Part shown: positions 10,932-19,184 of the stretch, one piece after another
Layout of the letters: every line of letters starts with the position of its first letter
Position numbering within the stretch: the first letter of the stretch is position 1
Source of the DNA: Salinibacterium sp.
GTDB taxonomy: Bacteria; Actinomycetota; Actinomycetes; Actinomycetales; Microbacteriaceae
DNA: 64,000 bases
NCBI GenBank assembly: GCA_025351795.1
Contig: JANXVG010000005.1
Coordinates: 1 to 64,000 of the forward strand
Direction: 5' to 3'
Program-made: the position numbers and the translations under genes
The notes under the pieces: generated by a model
What the model saw: the letters and a program-made list of their open reading frames with translations, nothing else
Database searches by the model: none
What the model was told of the DNA's origin: nothing

Positions 10932-12187
10932 GACGCGGCGTCGTTGGCATGGCGGTCGTGGCCGCACTGGCCTCGGTACTGGTGGGCGGTGCACCGTTTG
11001 CGGTGGTACCCCAGGCGCACGCCGACGCCGTGCGTGACAAAGAGTATTGGCTCGACAATTACGGCATCCGTACCGCGTGGAACACCACGCGCGGTGCCGG
11101 CGTGACGATCGCGATCATCGATACCGGGGTGGATGGTACAGTTGCCGACCTCGCCGGCGCGGTGGTGGGCGGTGCAGACTTCTCCGGGCTGGGGTCGGCG
11201 AACGGCCAGACGCCGGTCGGCTCGAACGATAGTTCGCACGCGACCATGGTGGCGTCGCTCGCGGCCGGTCGTGGCACGGGTGGTAACAGCGGCGTTCTCG
11301 GCGTTGCTCCCCAAGCATCGATCCTCTCGATCTCGATCGGGTTGGGAGTGGGGGCCGTCAGCTCAGATGACCAGATCGCCGAAGCGGTGACATGGGCCGT
11401 CGACCACGGGGCCAATGTCATCAACATGTCGCTGACCCGCAACACGCTTGACTGGCCGCCGAGTTGGGATGTCGCGTTCCTCTATGCAATGCAACACAAC
11501 GTGGTCGTGGTCGCCGCGGCTGGCAACCGAGGCAGCGGAACCACCGAGGTTGGGGCCCCGGCAACGATGCCGGGTGTGCTCACCGTGGGGGGCGTCGACG
11601 CCAACGGCACGGCCAGCTTCGATGCGTCGTCGCAGGGCATCACCATCGGCGTTTCCGCGCCAAGCGAAGGTCTCGTCGGAGTGCGGCCCGGGGGTGGATA
11701 CGTGGTGTGGAACGGCACGAGTGGCGCCACCCCGATCGTCGCCGGGATTGTGGCCTTGGTGCGCGCCGCGTACCCCACCCTCGACGCCAACAATGTGATC
11801 CAACGGGTGATAGCGACCGCGCGTGATGTCGGCGTTGCAGGGGCCGACCCGATCTACGGATTCGGACTCGTGGATGCTGCGGCCGCCGTCACTGCCCCCG
11901 TTGCCCCGGTCACGACAAACCCCATGGGGGATCTGCAACAGTGGATCACACTCAACCGTCGCGCGGTCGTCACACCGAGTCCTGCACCCGTCTCCACCGG
12001 CGCGCCGACGCCAGCGCCTGTGCAGGCTGCGGCACCCACGAATCCGACCGGGGTGATTCTGCCGAGCGTAAATTTGTTGCGGAATGTGGGCATCCCGATC
12101 GGCCTGCTGATCGTGTTCGCGGTCGTCATTATTTTGCTCGCTATGCGTGCCGTTCGCAGTTTCAGGGCGTTCCGCAAGACAGGGTAG
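10928..12187 (+). CDS. S8 family serine peptidase, secreted and membrane-anchored (mycosin-like)
   Basis: A 419-residue subtilisin-fold protease. The catalytic triad is visible in IIDTGVDG (Asp), SSHATMVASLAAG (His) and NGTSGATPIVAG (Ser), with the oxyanion AAAGNRG segment. An N-terminal signal sequence ends near HADAV, and a C-terminal Pro/Ala linker leads to one transmembrane helix (GLLIVFAVVIILLAM) and a basic tail, so the protease domain faces outside. The layout resembles mycosins of type VII secretion, but no ESX gene is in view. The GTG at 10928 overlaps the DUF501 stop and has GGAG at 10918-10921; a longer ATG-initiated form from 10886 would overlap DUF501 much further. Confidence 0.88.
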   Translation: MRRGVVGMAVVAALASVLVGGAPFAVVPQAHADAVRDKEYWLDNYGIRTAWNTTRGAGVTIAIIDTGVDGTVADLAGAVVGGADFSGLGSANGQTPVGSNDSSHATMVASLAAGRGTGGNSGVLGVAPQASILSISIGLGVGAVSSDDQIAEAVTWAVDHGANVINMSLTRNTLDWPPSWDVAFLYAMQHNVVVVAAAGNRGSGTTEVGAPATMPGVLTVGGVDANGTASFDASSQGITIGVSAPSEGLVGVRPGGGYVVWNGTSGATPIVAGIVALVRAAYPTLDANNVIQRVIATARDVGVAGADPIYGFGLVDAAAAVTAPVAPVTTNPMGDLQQWITLNRRAVVTPSPAPVSTGAPTPAPVQAAAPTNPTGVILPSVNLLRNVGIPIGLLIVFAVVIILLAMRAVRSFRAFRKTG

Positions 12188-12226
12188 ATTGTTGGCTTAC
12201 GCGTCCTAGCTGGGAGATCATCACTC

Positions 12227-13561
12227 GTGCACAAAATCTTGATTGTCGGCGGCGGCTACGCCGGTTTCTACACCGCGCGCAAACTCGAGAAATGGTTGGG
12301 GCGCGGCGAGGCCGAGGTCACCATGGTCGACCCGCTACCGTACATGACGTACCAGCCGTTTCTGCCGGAGGTGGCGGCCGGTTCCATCGAGCCGCGTCAT
12401 GCCGTGGTCAATCACCGCAGGCACCTGAAGACCACGAAGATCATCAGCGCCAAGGTCACGCACATCGACCACGCCGCAAAAGCCGCTACGGTGACGCCGT
12501 CGTTGGGTGACCCGTGGGTGGTCTCGTACGACACCATCGTCGTGACCGCAGGGTCGGTGTCGCGCACCTTCCCAATTCCGGGTGTCGCCGACGAGGCGAT
12601 CGGCATGAAGAACATCGAAGAGGCGATCGCTGTGCGCGACCGCGTGCTCACCAACTTCGATACGGCCGCTGACCTTCCGGCTGGCCCTGCGCGCGACCGC
12701 CTCCTCACGTTCGTGGTGGTGGGCGGTGGTTTCGCCGGTATCGAGATCTATGGAGAATTGCGCAGCCTCGCAAGCTCGCTGCTGCGCTACTACCCCACTC
12801 TCAAGTTTGAGGATGTGCACTTTCACCTCATTGAGGCGATGGGTCGCATCATGCCTGAGGTGTCGCTGAAGACGAGCCTCTGGGTGATCAAGAACCTCGC
12901 ACAGCGCGGCGCGCCGATTCATCTCGACACGCAACTTACTTCGGCGGTAGACGGCAAGATCGAGTTGTCGACGGGTGAGTCGTTCGAATCAGACACGATC
13001 GTCTGGACGGCGGGCGTCATGGCCAGCCCCATGCTGCGCAACACGGATCTGCCGGTTGAGGAACGCGGTCGTCTGCGCGTCGATGCCACCCTGCGTGTCA
13101 TCAACGATGACGGCCACGTCGCCGACGCGTGGGGCGCGGGCGACGTGAGCGCCGTTCCCGACCTGACAGGCAAGGGAGTCGGCGGTTTCTGCGTGCCAAA
13201 CGCCCAGCACGCTGTGCGTCAGGGCAAGCTCATGGCCAAGAACATTGTCGCGGTACTGCGTGACGAAAAGCCCACGGAGTACCGCCACGATAACCTTGGC
13301 GCCGTAGCCGGCATCGGCCTGGGCACTGGCGCTTTCCAGTCTGGTAACTTCGCGGTGAAGGGCCTCCTCGCGTGGTTCATGCACCGCGGGTACCACGGGC
13401 TGGCGGTGCCCACTTGGGAGCGCAAGATCCGCGTGTTCGGCAACTGGACTCTCAACTTTTTCCTGCGCCGCGACATTGTCTCGATTGCGGCCAGTACCGA
13501 TCCCCGAGCAGCGTTCGTCGAGTTCGCGTCGAGGCCGAAGTCGGCCGCAGGCACGAAGTAG
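12227..13561 (+). CDS. Type II NADH dehydrogenase (NAD(P)/FAD-dependent oxidoreductase)
   Basis: A 444-residue non-proton-pumping respiratory NADH:menaquinone oxidoreductase, peripheral on the inner face of the membrane. It has two dinucleotide-binding folds: ILIVGGGYAGFYTARKL for FAD at the N-terminus and FVVVGGGFAGIEIYGEL for NADH near residue 165. WGAGDVSAVPD and GGFCVPNAQHAVRQG match the conserved FAD and quinone-side segments, and a C-terminal hydrophobic/aromatic region probably docks to the membrane. The GTG at 12227 is preceded by GGGAG. It is transcribed in the same direction as the tRNA that follows. Confidence 0.92.
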   Translation: MHKILIVGGGYAGFYTARKLEKWLGRGEAEVTMVDPLPYMTYQPFLPEVAAGSIEPRHAVVNHRRHLKTTKIISAKVTHIDHAAKAATVTPSLGDPWVVSYDTIVVTAGSVSRTFPIPGVADEAIGMKNIEEAIAVRDRVLTNFDTAADLPAGPARDRLLTFVVVGGGFAGIEIYGELRSLASSLLRYYPTLKFEDVHFHLIEAMGRIMPEVSLKTSLWVIKNLAQRGAPIHLDTQLTSAVDGKIELSTGESFESDTIVWTAGVMASPMLRNTDLPVEERGRLRVDATLRVINDDGHVADAWGAGDVSAVPDLTGKGVGGFCVPNAQHAVRQGKLMAKNIVAVLRDEKPTEYRHDNLGAVAGIGLGTGAFQSGNFAVKGLLAWFMHRGYHGLAVPTWERKIRVFGNWTLNFFLRRDIVSIAASTDPRAAFVEFASRPKSAAGTK

Positions 13562-13604
13562 TGAGCAGCCGGTTGCGCCGCGATATCTGTGGCGAACCGG
13601 CCGC

Positions 13605-13678
13605 GCCCCGGTAGCCCAATCGGCAGAGGCAGACGACTTAAAATCGTCCCAGTCAGGGTTCGAGTCCCTGCCGGGGCA
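13605..13678 (+). tRNA. tRNA-Leu (anticodon UAA), short variable loop
   Basis: A 74-nt cloverleaf. The acceptor stem GCCCCGG/CCGGGGC is followed by discriminator A; no CCA is encoded. The D arm has a 3-bp stem GCC/GGC with an 11-nt loop carrying GG and AGA. The anticodon stem GACGA/TCGTC encloses CTTAAAA, giving the anticodon TAA. The variable region is only 5 nt (ccagt), and the T arm is CAGGG-TTCGAGT-CCCTG. The D arm is of the leucine (class II) kind, but the long variable arm normal for bacterial tRNA-Leu is absent. Leucine identity follows from the anticodon. Confidence 0.93.
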
Positions 13679-14689
13679 CGCCGAATAGGGCGGGTCAGCC
13701 GCGGTCGATGACTTCGGCAACCGGGCACCGGACCTAGTTCAGTCGAGTTTCGTCATGGGGTTTGGGGTTCTTTCGATCGGATTTACCTATGACATCGGTT
13801 GTCGGCTTGTGACCCCGAGCTGAAAGAGGCTGTTCACTGCTCGATCATGTTCTATGGCGGATCGTGACTGAACCATGTGACCGCGGAGGATACGTTGCGT
13901 GGGGAGGTGATCGACCTGCTCCGAATCAACCGAAATCTTGCCCTTATCGACTCCGACCGCAATTCCCCGTCGGCGACTTTCTGAGCAACGAAGAAACGCG
14001 TGCTCAACGAACTAGATGAAATCCGCGCCCGAGCCTGGGTCACGGAAGGTCACGTGATAGAGAATTACGTTCCGCACGGTACCGTTGAGGCCGCGATGGT
14101 TGCGCTGTGCTCCCGACTCGGACGTACCGGATTCCAGACGGGCATGACGAATCTCCACTCGGTGCCACGTTCGCGAACAGTAGCGCTTCGCCCGACAAGG
14201 TACGTGTTGCTGGCTTCATCGCCGGCCAGCATCTCGCCTGAAGCAGTTGGCCTGAGCACGTGCAAACACGAGTCGAGGATCGCGCGCAGCGGTTGCGCAG
14301 TCGAATGATATAAAGATGTCTTGACTACGGAAACGGCTCCTAAAATTCACCCGTATTTCAGTCCTAAGATCTCTTCCGCTGCCTAAACCCGCGGGTGCTG
14401 GACCGGTCGAGTCGTCAGCAGCGAGGGTTACGCGAATCACCCGGTTGCTCACGAACCGGTTCAGGTGTCGGATGTGCGCCGTGTCGCTGCTGTTGTGAAC
14501 GACCATGACCAGTTGCACTTGCGCTCTCCGCGTGCGTCATGTGCGAAATGCGGCGCGCGGACGCTGTCTGGCGACGGTGCAACCTGAAGGCCGCATGTTG
14601 ACGGGGGCAGGTCGCACGTTGCCTGAGAATCAGCGCGGCGTCGTGCACCACGTGCTGTGCAGTAGATGTGATGCGGCACTTGCCATCTG
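13679..14689. other. About 1 kb without an intact gene
   Basis: Between the tRNA and the TetR operon I find no complete gene. A broken frame occupies 13877-14308. A short open stretch ending at 14587 contains a CAKCGAR zinc-ribbon-like pair, and another in a different frame near 14660-14711 ends CSRCDAALAIWSVVWDS, as if two pieces of one zinc-ribbon protein had been split by frameshifts. G+C is lower and codon pattern poorer than in the flanks. The location next to a tRNA fits a decayed insertion, but no integrase or flanking repeat of the tRNA end is visible. Confidence 0.5.
13877..14308 (+). pseudogene. Possible remnant gene with one in-frame stop
   Basis: From a GTG at 13877 a frame reads VTAEDTLRGEVIDLLRINRN and runs to a TGA near 13982, then continues in the same frame with KKRVLNELDEIRARAWVTEG up to the stop at 14308. 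The two halves together look like one small helical protein interrupted by a nonsense codon; an ATG-less or GTG start could still express the second half (about 102 residues). No family recognised. It could equally be chance open frame. Confidence 0.3.
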
Positions 14690-14712
14690 GTCAGTTGTCT
14701 GGGACAGTTGAC
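14690..14712. promoter_or_regulatory. 23-bp imperfect palindrome, candidate TetR operator
   Basis: GTCAgtTGTCtggGACAgtTGAC reads as an inverted repeat about a 3-bp centre, with arms GTCA..TGTC and GACA..TGAC. It is 60 bp upstream of the tetR start. Size, symmetry and place fit an autoregulatory TetR-family operator covering the promoter of the five-gene operon. Binding is inference. Confidence 0.55.
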
Positions 14713-14771
14713 CCACTTGGGAGCGCACGCAGACGCGCTGCTGGGTCAGTCACGACTCACGGAGGATCGCA

Positions 14772-15380
14772 ATGCCCCGCATCCCGCCCGTCGAACGCCG
14801 TGCAACACTCGTGCAGGCCGCCCTGCGCGTGATCGCCGCTCACGGGGTTTCCGCCGCAACAACCCGCGCGATTGTGGCCGAAGCCCGCATGTCGCTCGCG
14901 AGCTTCCACTACGCGTTTCGGTCGCGTGACGAAATGATGCGCGAACTCATCGCGTACGTGGTGGGCGGCGAGGCGACGGCCGCGTTCGCTGCACTGCGAC
15001 CGGGCAATGATATCCGCAGTTCCGTTCGTGACGCGCTGCAGGCGTTCCTCGACTACGTGATTTCCGACCCGTGGCACGAGCAGGTGATGCAGGAACTCGT
15101 GCAATATGCGCTGCGCACGCCGGGACTCGAAACGATGGCGCGCGAACAGTATGAGAGCTACCGGCAGGCAGCCACCGAACTGCTCGTCGAGGGTGCTGCG
15201 GCTGCCGGGGTGGTTTGGGTGATTCCGGTTGATGACATTGCGCGCCTCATCGTCACCTACACCGATGGCGTGACGCTGGCGTGGCTTGCCGACCGTGATT
15301 TCGCTGCGGCCAGCCGGGTACTCGACTTCGCGGCAGACTCGATCTCCGCGCTTGCACAGATCAGGGAAAGCGTTAAATGA
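14772..15380 (+). CDS. TetR/AcrR family transcriptional regulator
   Basis: A 202-residue one-component repressor. The N-terminal helix-turn-helix reads LVQAALRVIAAHGVSAATTRAIVAEARMSLASFHYAFRSRDEM in overlapping pieces typical of TetR (recognition part ARMSLASFHYAF). The C-terminal region, the ligand-binding part, has no diagnostic motif. ATG 14772 has a clear GGAGG Shine-Dalgarno. Its stop overlaps the start of the MFS gene by 4 nt (ATGA), so it is the first gene of the operon and probably its regulator. Confidence 0.9.
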   Translation: MPRIPPVERRATLVQAALRVIAAHGVSAATTRAIVAEARMSLASFHYAFRSRDEMMRELIAYVVGGEATAAFAALRPGNDIRSSVRDALQAFLDYVISDPWHEQVMQELVQYALRTPGLETMAREQYESYRQAATELLVEGAAAAGVVWVIPVDDIARLIVTYTDGVTLAWLADRDFAAASRVLDFAADSISALAQIRESVK

Positions 15381-16651
15381 CCCAGACCACCACCACCAGT
15401 ACGACAGCGCCCGCGCCATTCGCCGAGCCCACCAAGGCCGTCACCGGCGGCTGGATTGCGCTGTTCGCCACCGCCTGGCTGGGAATCTGGATGGCGCAGC
15501 TCACCCCGGTGCAGCTACTGCTTCCTGTGCAGATCGAACAGCAACTTAATGCCACCAACTGGGTAGATAACGTGGTCGCATTCGGCATTATCTCCGGTAT
15601 CGCCGGGCTGTGTGCGCTCATCGCATTCCCCCTTACGGGTGCGCTGTCAGACCGCACCACGAGTCGCTTCGGGCGCCGCAAGCCGTGGATCGCCGCGGGC
15701 GCGCTGCTCTTCGCTGTAGCGCTGACACTGCTCGGTGTGCAGTCGACGATCGTCGGCATCGGCGTGTTCTGGTCGCTCGCACTGACCGGCTTTTGTGTTC
15801 TCACGGCCGCCCTCACCGCCACCATTTCCGATCAGGTTCCGGTGAACCAACGTGGGTTCGTCTCCGGCTGGATCTCGGCACCTCAGGCCATCGGCACGAT
15901 CCTCGGGCTCGCCTTAGTCGTGGCGCTGGCTCTCAGCCAGTTCGTCGGTTACGTGGTCATCGCTACCCTGCTCGTCGTACTCGTACTGCCCTTCCTGATG
16001 AGAACAGCGGATGCCGTGCTGCCGTCGTCTGCACGTTCGAAGCTCACCCTCCGCGCATTCATTGACGGCTTCTGGATAAGTCCGCGCCAGTATCCGGACT
16101 TTGGCTGGACGCTGCTCAGCCGCATCCTCGTCAATTTCGGGAACGCGTTCGGCACCGCCCTCCTTCTGCAGTTTCTGCAATACGGGCTGAGAGTTTCTGA
16201 CGCCGAGAACACACTCATTTTTTTGACGCTCGTCTATATGGTGTTCGTGATTCTCGCGTCGCTCCTACTGGGGCGACTGTCTGATCGGCTCGGGCGACGC
16301 AAGGTGTTCGTGTTCGTGGCATCCGCTGTGCAAGGCGTGGCGGCGTTGTTGCTCGCATTCGTGCCTGAGCTCTCGGTCGCATTTGTCGCGGCGGGCCTCC
16401 TCGGGCTTGGCTACGGCTGCTTTCTCTCGGTTGACCAGGCGCTCGCAACCCAAGTGCTGCCTGATCCGCACACGCGAGGCAAGGACCTCGGCATCATGAA
16501 CATCGCCACCGCCGTTCCCCAAGCCTTCGCCCCACTGCTTGGTGCCCTCGTTGTCGCCGCGATCGCCGGTTTTCAGGGTCTCTTCATTCTCGCGGCGGCT
16601 GCCGCGCTGCTCGGCGCACTCGCCGTTCTGCCGATCAGGAGTGTCAAATAA
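15377..16651 (+). CDS. MFS transporter
   Basis: A 424-residue, 12-helix major facilitator. The loop 2-3 signature appears as GALSDRTTSRFGRRKPWI and the equivalent in the second half as GRLSDRLGRRKVFV, a pattern shared with sugar:cation symporter-like and drug-efflux MFS proteins. Helices alternate regularly, with a short cytoplasmic N-terminus rich in Thr. Second gene of the TetR operon, coupled by ATGA to tetR and by TAATG to the next gene, so it probably moves the operon's substrate or product. Confidence 0.9.
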   Translation: MTQTTTTSTTAPAPFAEPTKAVTGGWIALFATAWLGIWMAQLTPVQLLLPVQIEQQLNATNWVDNVVAFGIISGIAGLCALIAFPLTGALSDRTTSRFGRRKPWIAAGALLFAVALTLLGVQSTIVGIGVFWSLALTGFCVLTAALTATISDQVPVNQRGFVSGWISAPQAIGTILGLALVVALALSQFVGYVVIATLLVVLVLPFLMRTADAVLPSSARSKLTLRAFIDGFWISPRQYPDFGWTLLSRILVNFGNAFGTALLLQFLQYGLRVSDAENTLIFLTLVYMVFVILASLLLGRLSDRLGRRKVFVFVASAVQGVAALLLAFVPELSVAFVAAGLLGLGYGCFLSVDQALATQVLPDPHTRGKDLGIMNIATAVPQAFAPLLGALVVAAIAGFQGLFILAAAAALLGALAVLPIRSVK

Positions 16652-17874
16652 TGCAGTTAGTACGTTGCCCCGACCAGCCGTGGCTCGACCGCGCTGCATA
16701 CTGGGGTGGGCTTAGTGCGGCGACGACCGACCTCGAGACCCCGTTTGGCGTTGTCTCGCTCCCGGCGCTCGCGCACAACGCGTTCGACATGGTCAGGCGC
16801 GCGCACGGCACCACTATCCGCGTCGCCACTAAGTCGGTGCGCGTGCGCTCCGTTGTGGATGCGGTGCTCGCCGTTCCCGGATTCCACGGCGTGCTCGCAT
16901 CCACACTTGCCGAGGGTCTGTGGCTTGCCGAGACCATCGATGACGTCGTCGTCGGCTACCCAACCGTCGACCGATCATCGCTGAGAAAGCTTGCGGACTC
17001 GCCAGAACTGGCACGGCGAGTCACCGTGATGGTCGACTCGGTCGCGCAGCTTGACTTCATCGACTCGGCTTTGCAAACCACCCACGAGCCGATCCGGGTG
17101 GCGCTCGAGCTCGATGCATCATGGCACTCGCGACTCCTCGGAACACTCGGCGTGTGGCGCTCGCCGGTGCACACCGCAGCAGAGGCCCGTGCTCTCGCCG
17201 AAGCGGTCGTGGCCCGCACCGGATTCACCCTCGTGGGCATCATGGCCTACGAAGCGCAGATCGCCGGCGTCACCAATCAACCACCACATCGCCCGTTCCG
17301 TGCCGCAACCGTGCGCTGGGTGCAGAAGAATTCAGCTGTCGAACTGGCCGAACGTCGCGGGGCCGTTGTCGCCGCCGTGCGCGGTGTCGCCGACCTCGAA
17401 TTTGTGAATGGCGGAGGCACCGGCTCGCTAGAAAGCACCTCTGCTGACCCATCAGTGACCGAGATCGCGGCGGGTAGCGGACTGTTTGGTCCACACCTCT
17501 TCGACGCCTACTCACACTTCAGGCCGGCCCCGGCCGCGGCCTTCGCGCTCTCGGTAGTACGCAAGCCGCGCCCCGACATGGTGACCCTTCTCGGCGGCGG
17601 CTGGGTGGCATCCGGCCCGCCTGCTGCAGATCGGATGCCGCAACTCGCCTGGCCTGAGAAGCTCGAGTACGTGGCGCGCGAGATGGCAGGAGAGGTGCAA
17701 TCCCCACTACGCGGTGCCGGTGCCGGCGCTCTGACCGTGGGAGACCGGGTGTGGCTGCGCCACACCAAGGCGGGCGAGCTGAGTGAACACCTCACCGCGT
17801 TCGCTATCGTCGATGGTGACCGTATTGTTGAAACTGTTCCGACCTACCGAGGTGAGGGGAAAGCGTTCCTGTGA
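16651..17874 (+). CDS. PLP-dependent amino acid deaminase/aldolase (D-threonine aldolase-like)
   Basis: A 407-residue fold-type III PLP enzyme (alanine racemase-like TIM barrel plus C-terminal beta domain). The probable PLP lysine is K61 in RVATKSVRVR. FVNGGGTGSLE is the phosphate-binding region and DRVWLRHTKAGELSEH near the C-terminus carries the metal-binding H and related residues of D-threonine aldolase / D-serine dehydratase-like proteins. Such enzymes cleave or deaminate beta-hydroxy-D-amino acids; the substrate here is unknown. It overlaps the MFS stop by 1 nt and the next start by 4 nt. Confidence 0.85.
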   Translation: MQLVRCPDQPWLDRAAYWGGLSAATTDLETPFGVVSLPALAHNAFDMVRRAHGTTIRVATKSVRVRSVVDAVLAVPGFHGVLASTLAEGLWLAETIDDVVVGYPTVDRSSLRKLADSPELARRVTVMVDSVAQLDFIDSALQTTHEPIRVALELDASWHSRLLGTLGVWRSPVHTAAEARALAEAVVARTGFTLVGIMAYEAQIAGVTNQPPHRPFRAATVRWVQKNSAVELAERRGAVVAAVRGVADLEFVNGGGTGSLESTSADPSVTEIAAGSGLFGPHLFDAYSHFRPAPAAAFALSVVRKPRPDMVTLLGGGWVASGPPAADRMPQLAWPEKLEYVAREMAGEVQSPLRGAGAGALTVGDRVWLRHTKAGELSEHLTAFAIVDGDRIVETVPTYRGEGKAFL

Positions 17875-19184
17875 CCGAGATCGCGACCGCCAGGCTGTGG
17901 CGCAACTGGGGTCGCTCCGAATCGTCGCACCCCGCGTTCGTGGCGCGAACGTCGACGGTCGATGACGTTGTTGAGGCTGTCGCCTTCGCGCGCGGCCGCA
18001 GCCTGAGCATCAAGCCGGTCGGAGCGGGGCACAGCTTCACGAGCATCGCGGCGACCGACGGCCTACAGATTGATCTGTCTGCGCTTGATGGGCTGCGTGC
18101 CGTGAACGGAAATCAGGTCACCCTGGGTGCAGGAACCAACCTGTATCAGGTGCCGGCGCTGCTCGAGACGCACGGCCTCGCGCTCGCCAATATGGGCGAC
18201 ATCGACCGGCAGACGATCAGCGGCGCCACCTCAACGGGCACCCACGGCACCGGCGTTGCGTTCGGCGGGCTGGCCACCCAGATTCGTGCGGTGACCATGG
18301 TTACGGCGAGTGGTGAACTGCTGCGGGTCAGTGAGACCGAGAACGCGGAGCTGCTGCCGGCCGTGAGCCTTGGGCTCGGTGCGCTCGGCGTGATCGTCGA
18401 CCTGACAATCGAGTGCGTGCCTGCTTTCCTCCTGCACGCGATCGAGCGGCCAGAGAATGTGCAGCTCGTGCTTGAGGAGTTTGCCTCACGCGTTGCTGGC
18501 AGTGACCACTTTGAGTTCTACGTGTGGCCGCACACCGATGTAGCGCTCACCAAGACCAACACGCGGCTGCCGATCGACGCGCAGCGGCATCCGCTCGGCC
18601 GGGTGAGGCACTGGCTAGACGACGACTTCGTTGCCAACGATGTGCTGGCGGCGACCCTGAATCTGGGCCGTGCGTTTCCGAAGCTCATTCCGCGAATCAA
18701 CCGGCTTGCAGTGAACATCACCGGCGATCGTGAGTTCACCGATCTTTCGCACAAGGTCTTCGTGAGCCCGCGCACCACGCGCTTCCGTGAGATGGAGTAT
18801 GCGATCCCGCTCGAGCACGTGCCAGAGGCCGTCACTCGGTTGCGCGCCATGATCGACGCGAAAGGCTGGAATATTTCGTTTCCGATTGAGGTGCGCGCGG
18901 CCGCCGCAGATGACAACTGGCTATCGACGGCGAACGGTCGCGCTAGTGGGTACATCGCAGTACACCGGTACTTTCGTGAAGACCCGACCGAGTATTTTCG
19001 CGCCATCGAGATACTCATGCGTGAGTATGGCGGCCGCCCGCATTGGGGCAAGATGCACTACCAGGATGCGGCGTCATTGCGAGAGGTCTACCCGCGATTT
19101 GACGACTTTCTCGCAGTGCGTGACAGGCTCGACCCCGATCGAGTGTTCGCGAACGACTACCTCGGAAGAGTGCTCGGCCCATGA
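17871..19184 (+). CDS. FAD-binding D-arabinono-1,4-lactone oxidase-type oxidoreductase
   Basis: A 437-residue flavoprotein of the VAO/PCMH aldonolactone oxidoreductase family. The N-terminal FAD domain has VGAGHSF (residues 50-56) and SGATSTGTHGTG, and the C-terminal ALO domain has the conserved GRPHWGKMHY motif and ends DRLDPDRVFANDYL. Relatives oxidise aldonolactones, alditols or sugars at C1/C2 with oxygen or an acceptor. The start is a GTG at 17871 overlapping the previous stop (GTGA). In operon context it may oxidise the sugar released by the GH1 enzyme, or a hydroxylated compound taken up by the MFS protein. Confidence 0.88.
   Translation: MTEIATARLWRNWGRSESSHPAFVARTSTVDDVVEAVAFARGRSLSIKPVGAGHSFTSIAATDGLQIDLSALDGLRAVNGNQVTLGAGTNLYQVPALLETHGLALANMGDIDRQTISGATSTGTHGTGVAFGGLATQIRAVTMVTASGELLRVSETENAELLPAVSLGLGALGVIVDLTIECVPAFLLHAIERPENVQLVLEEFASRVAGSDHFEFYVWPHTDVALTKTNTRLPIDAQRHPLGRVRHWLDDDFVANDVLAATLNLGRAFPKLIPRINRLAVNITGDREFTDLSHKVFVSPRTTRFREMEYAIPLEHVPEAVTRLRAMIDAKGWNISFPIEVRAAAADDNWLSTANGRASGYIAVHRYFREDPTEYFRAIEILMREYGGRPHWGKMHYQDAASLREVYPRFDDFLAVRDRLDPDRVFANDYLGRVLGP

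Noticed and set aside
13679-14771. Integrated mobile element with the tRNA as attachment site
   Set aside because: No integrase, no transposase and no visible copy of the tRNA 3' end; kept only as a weak possibility.
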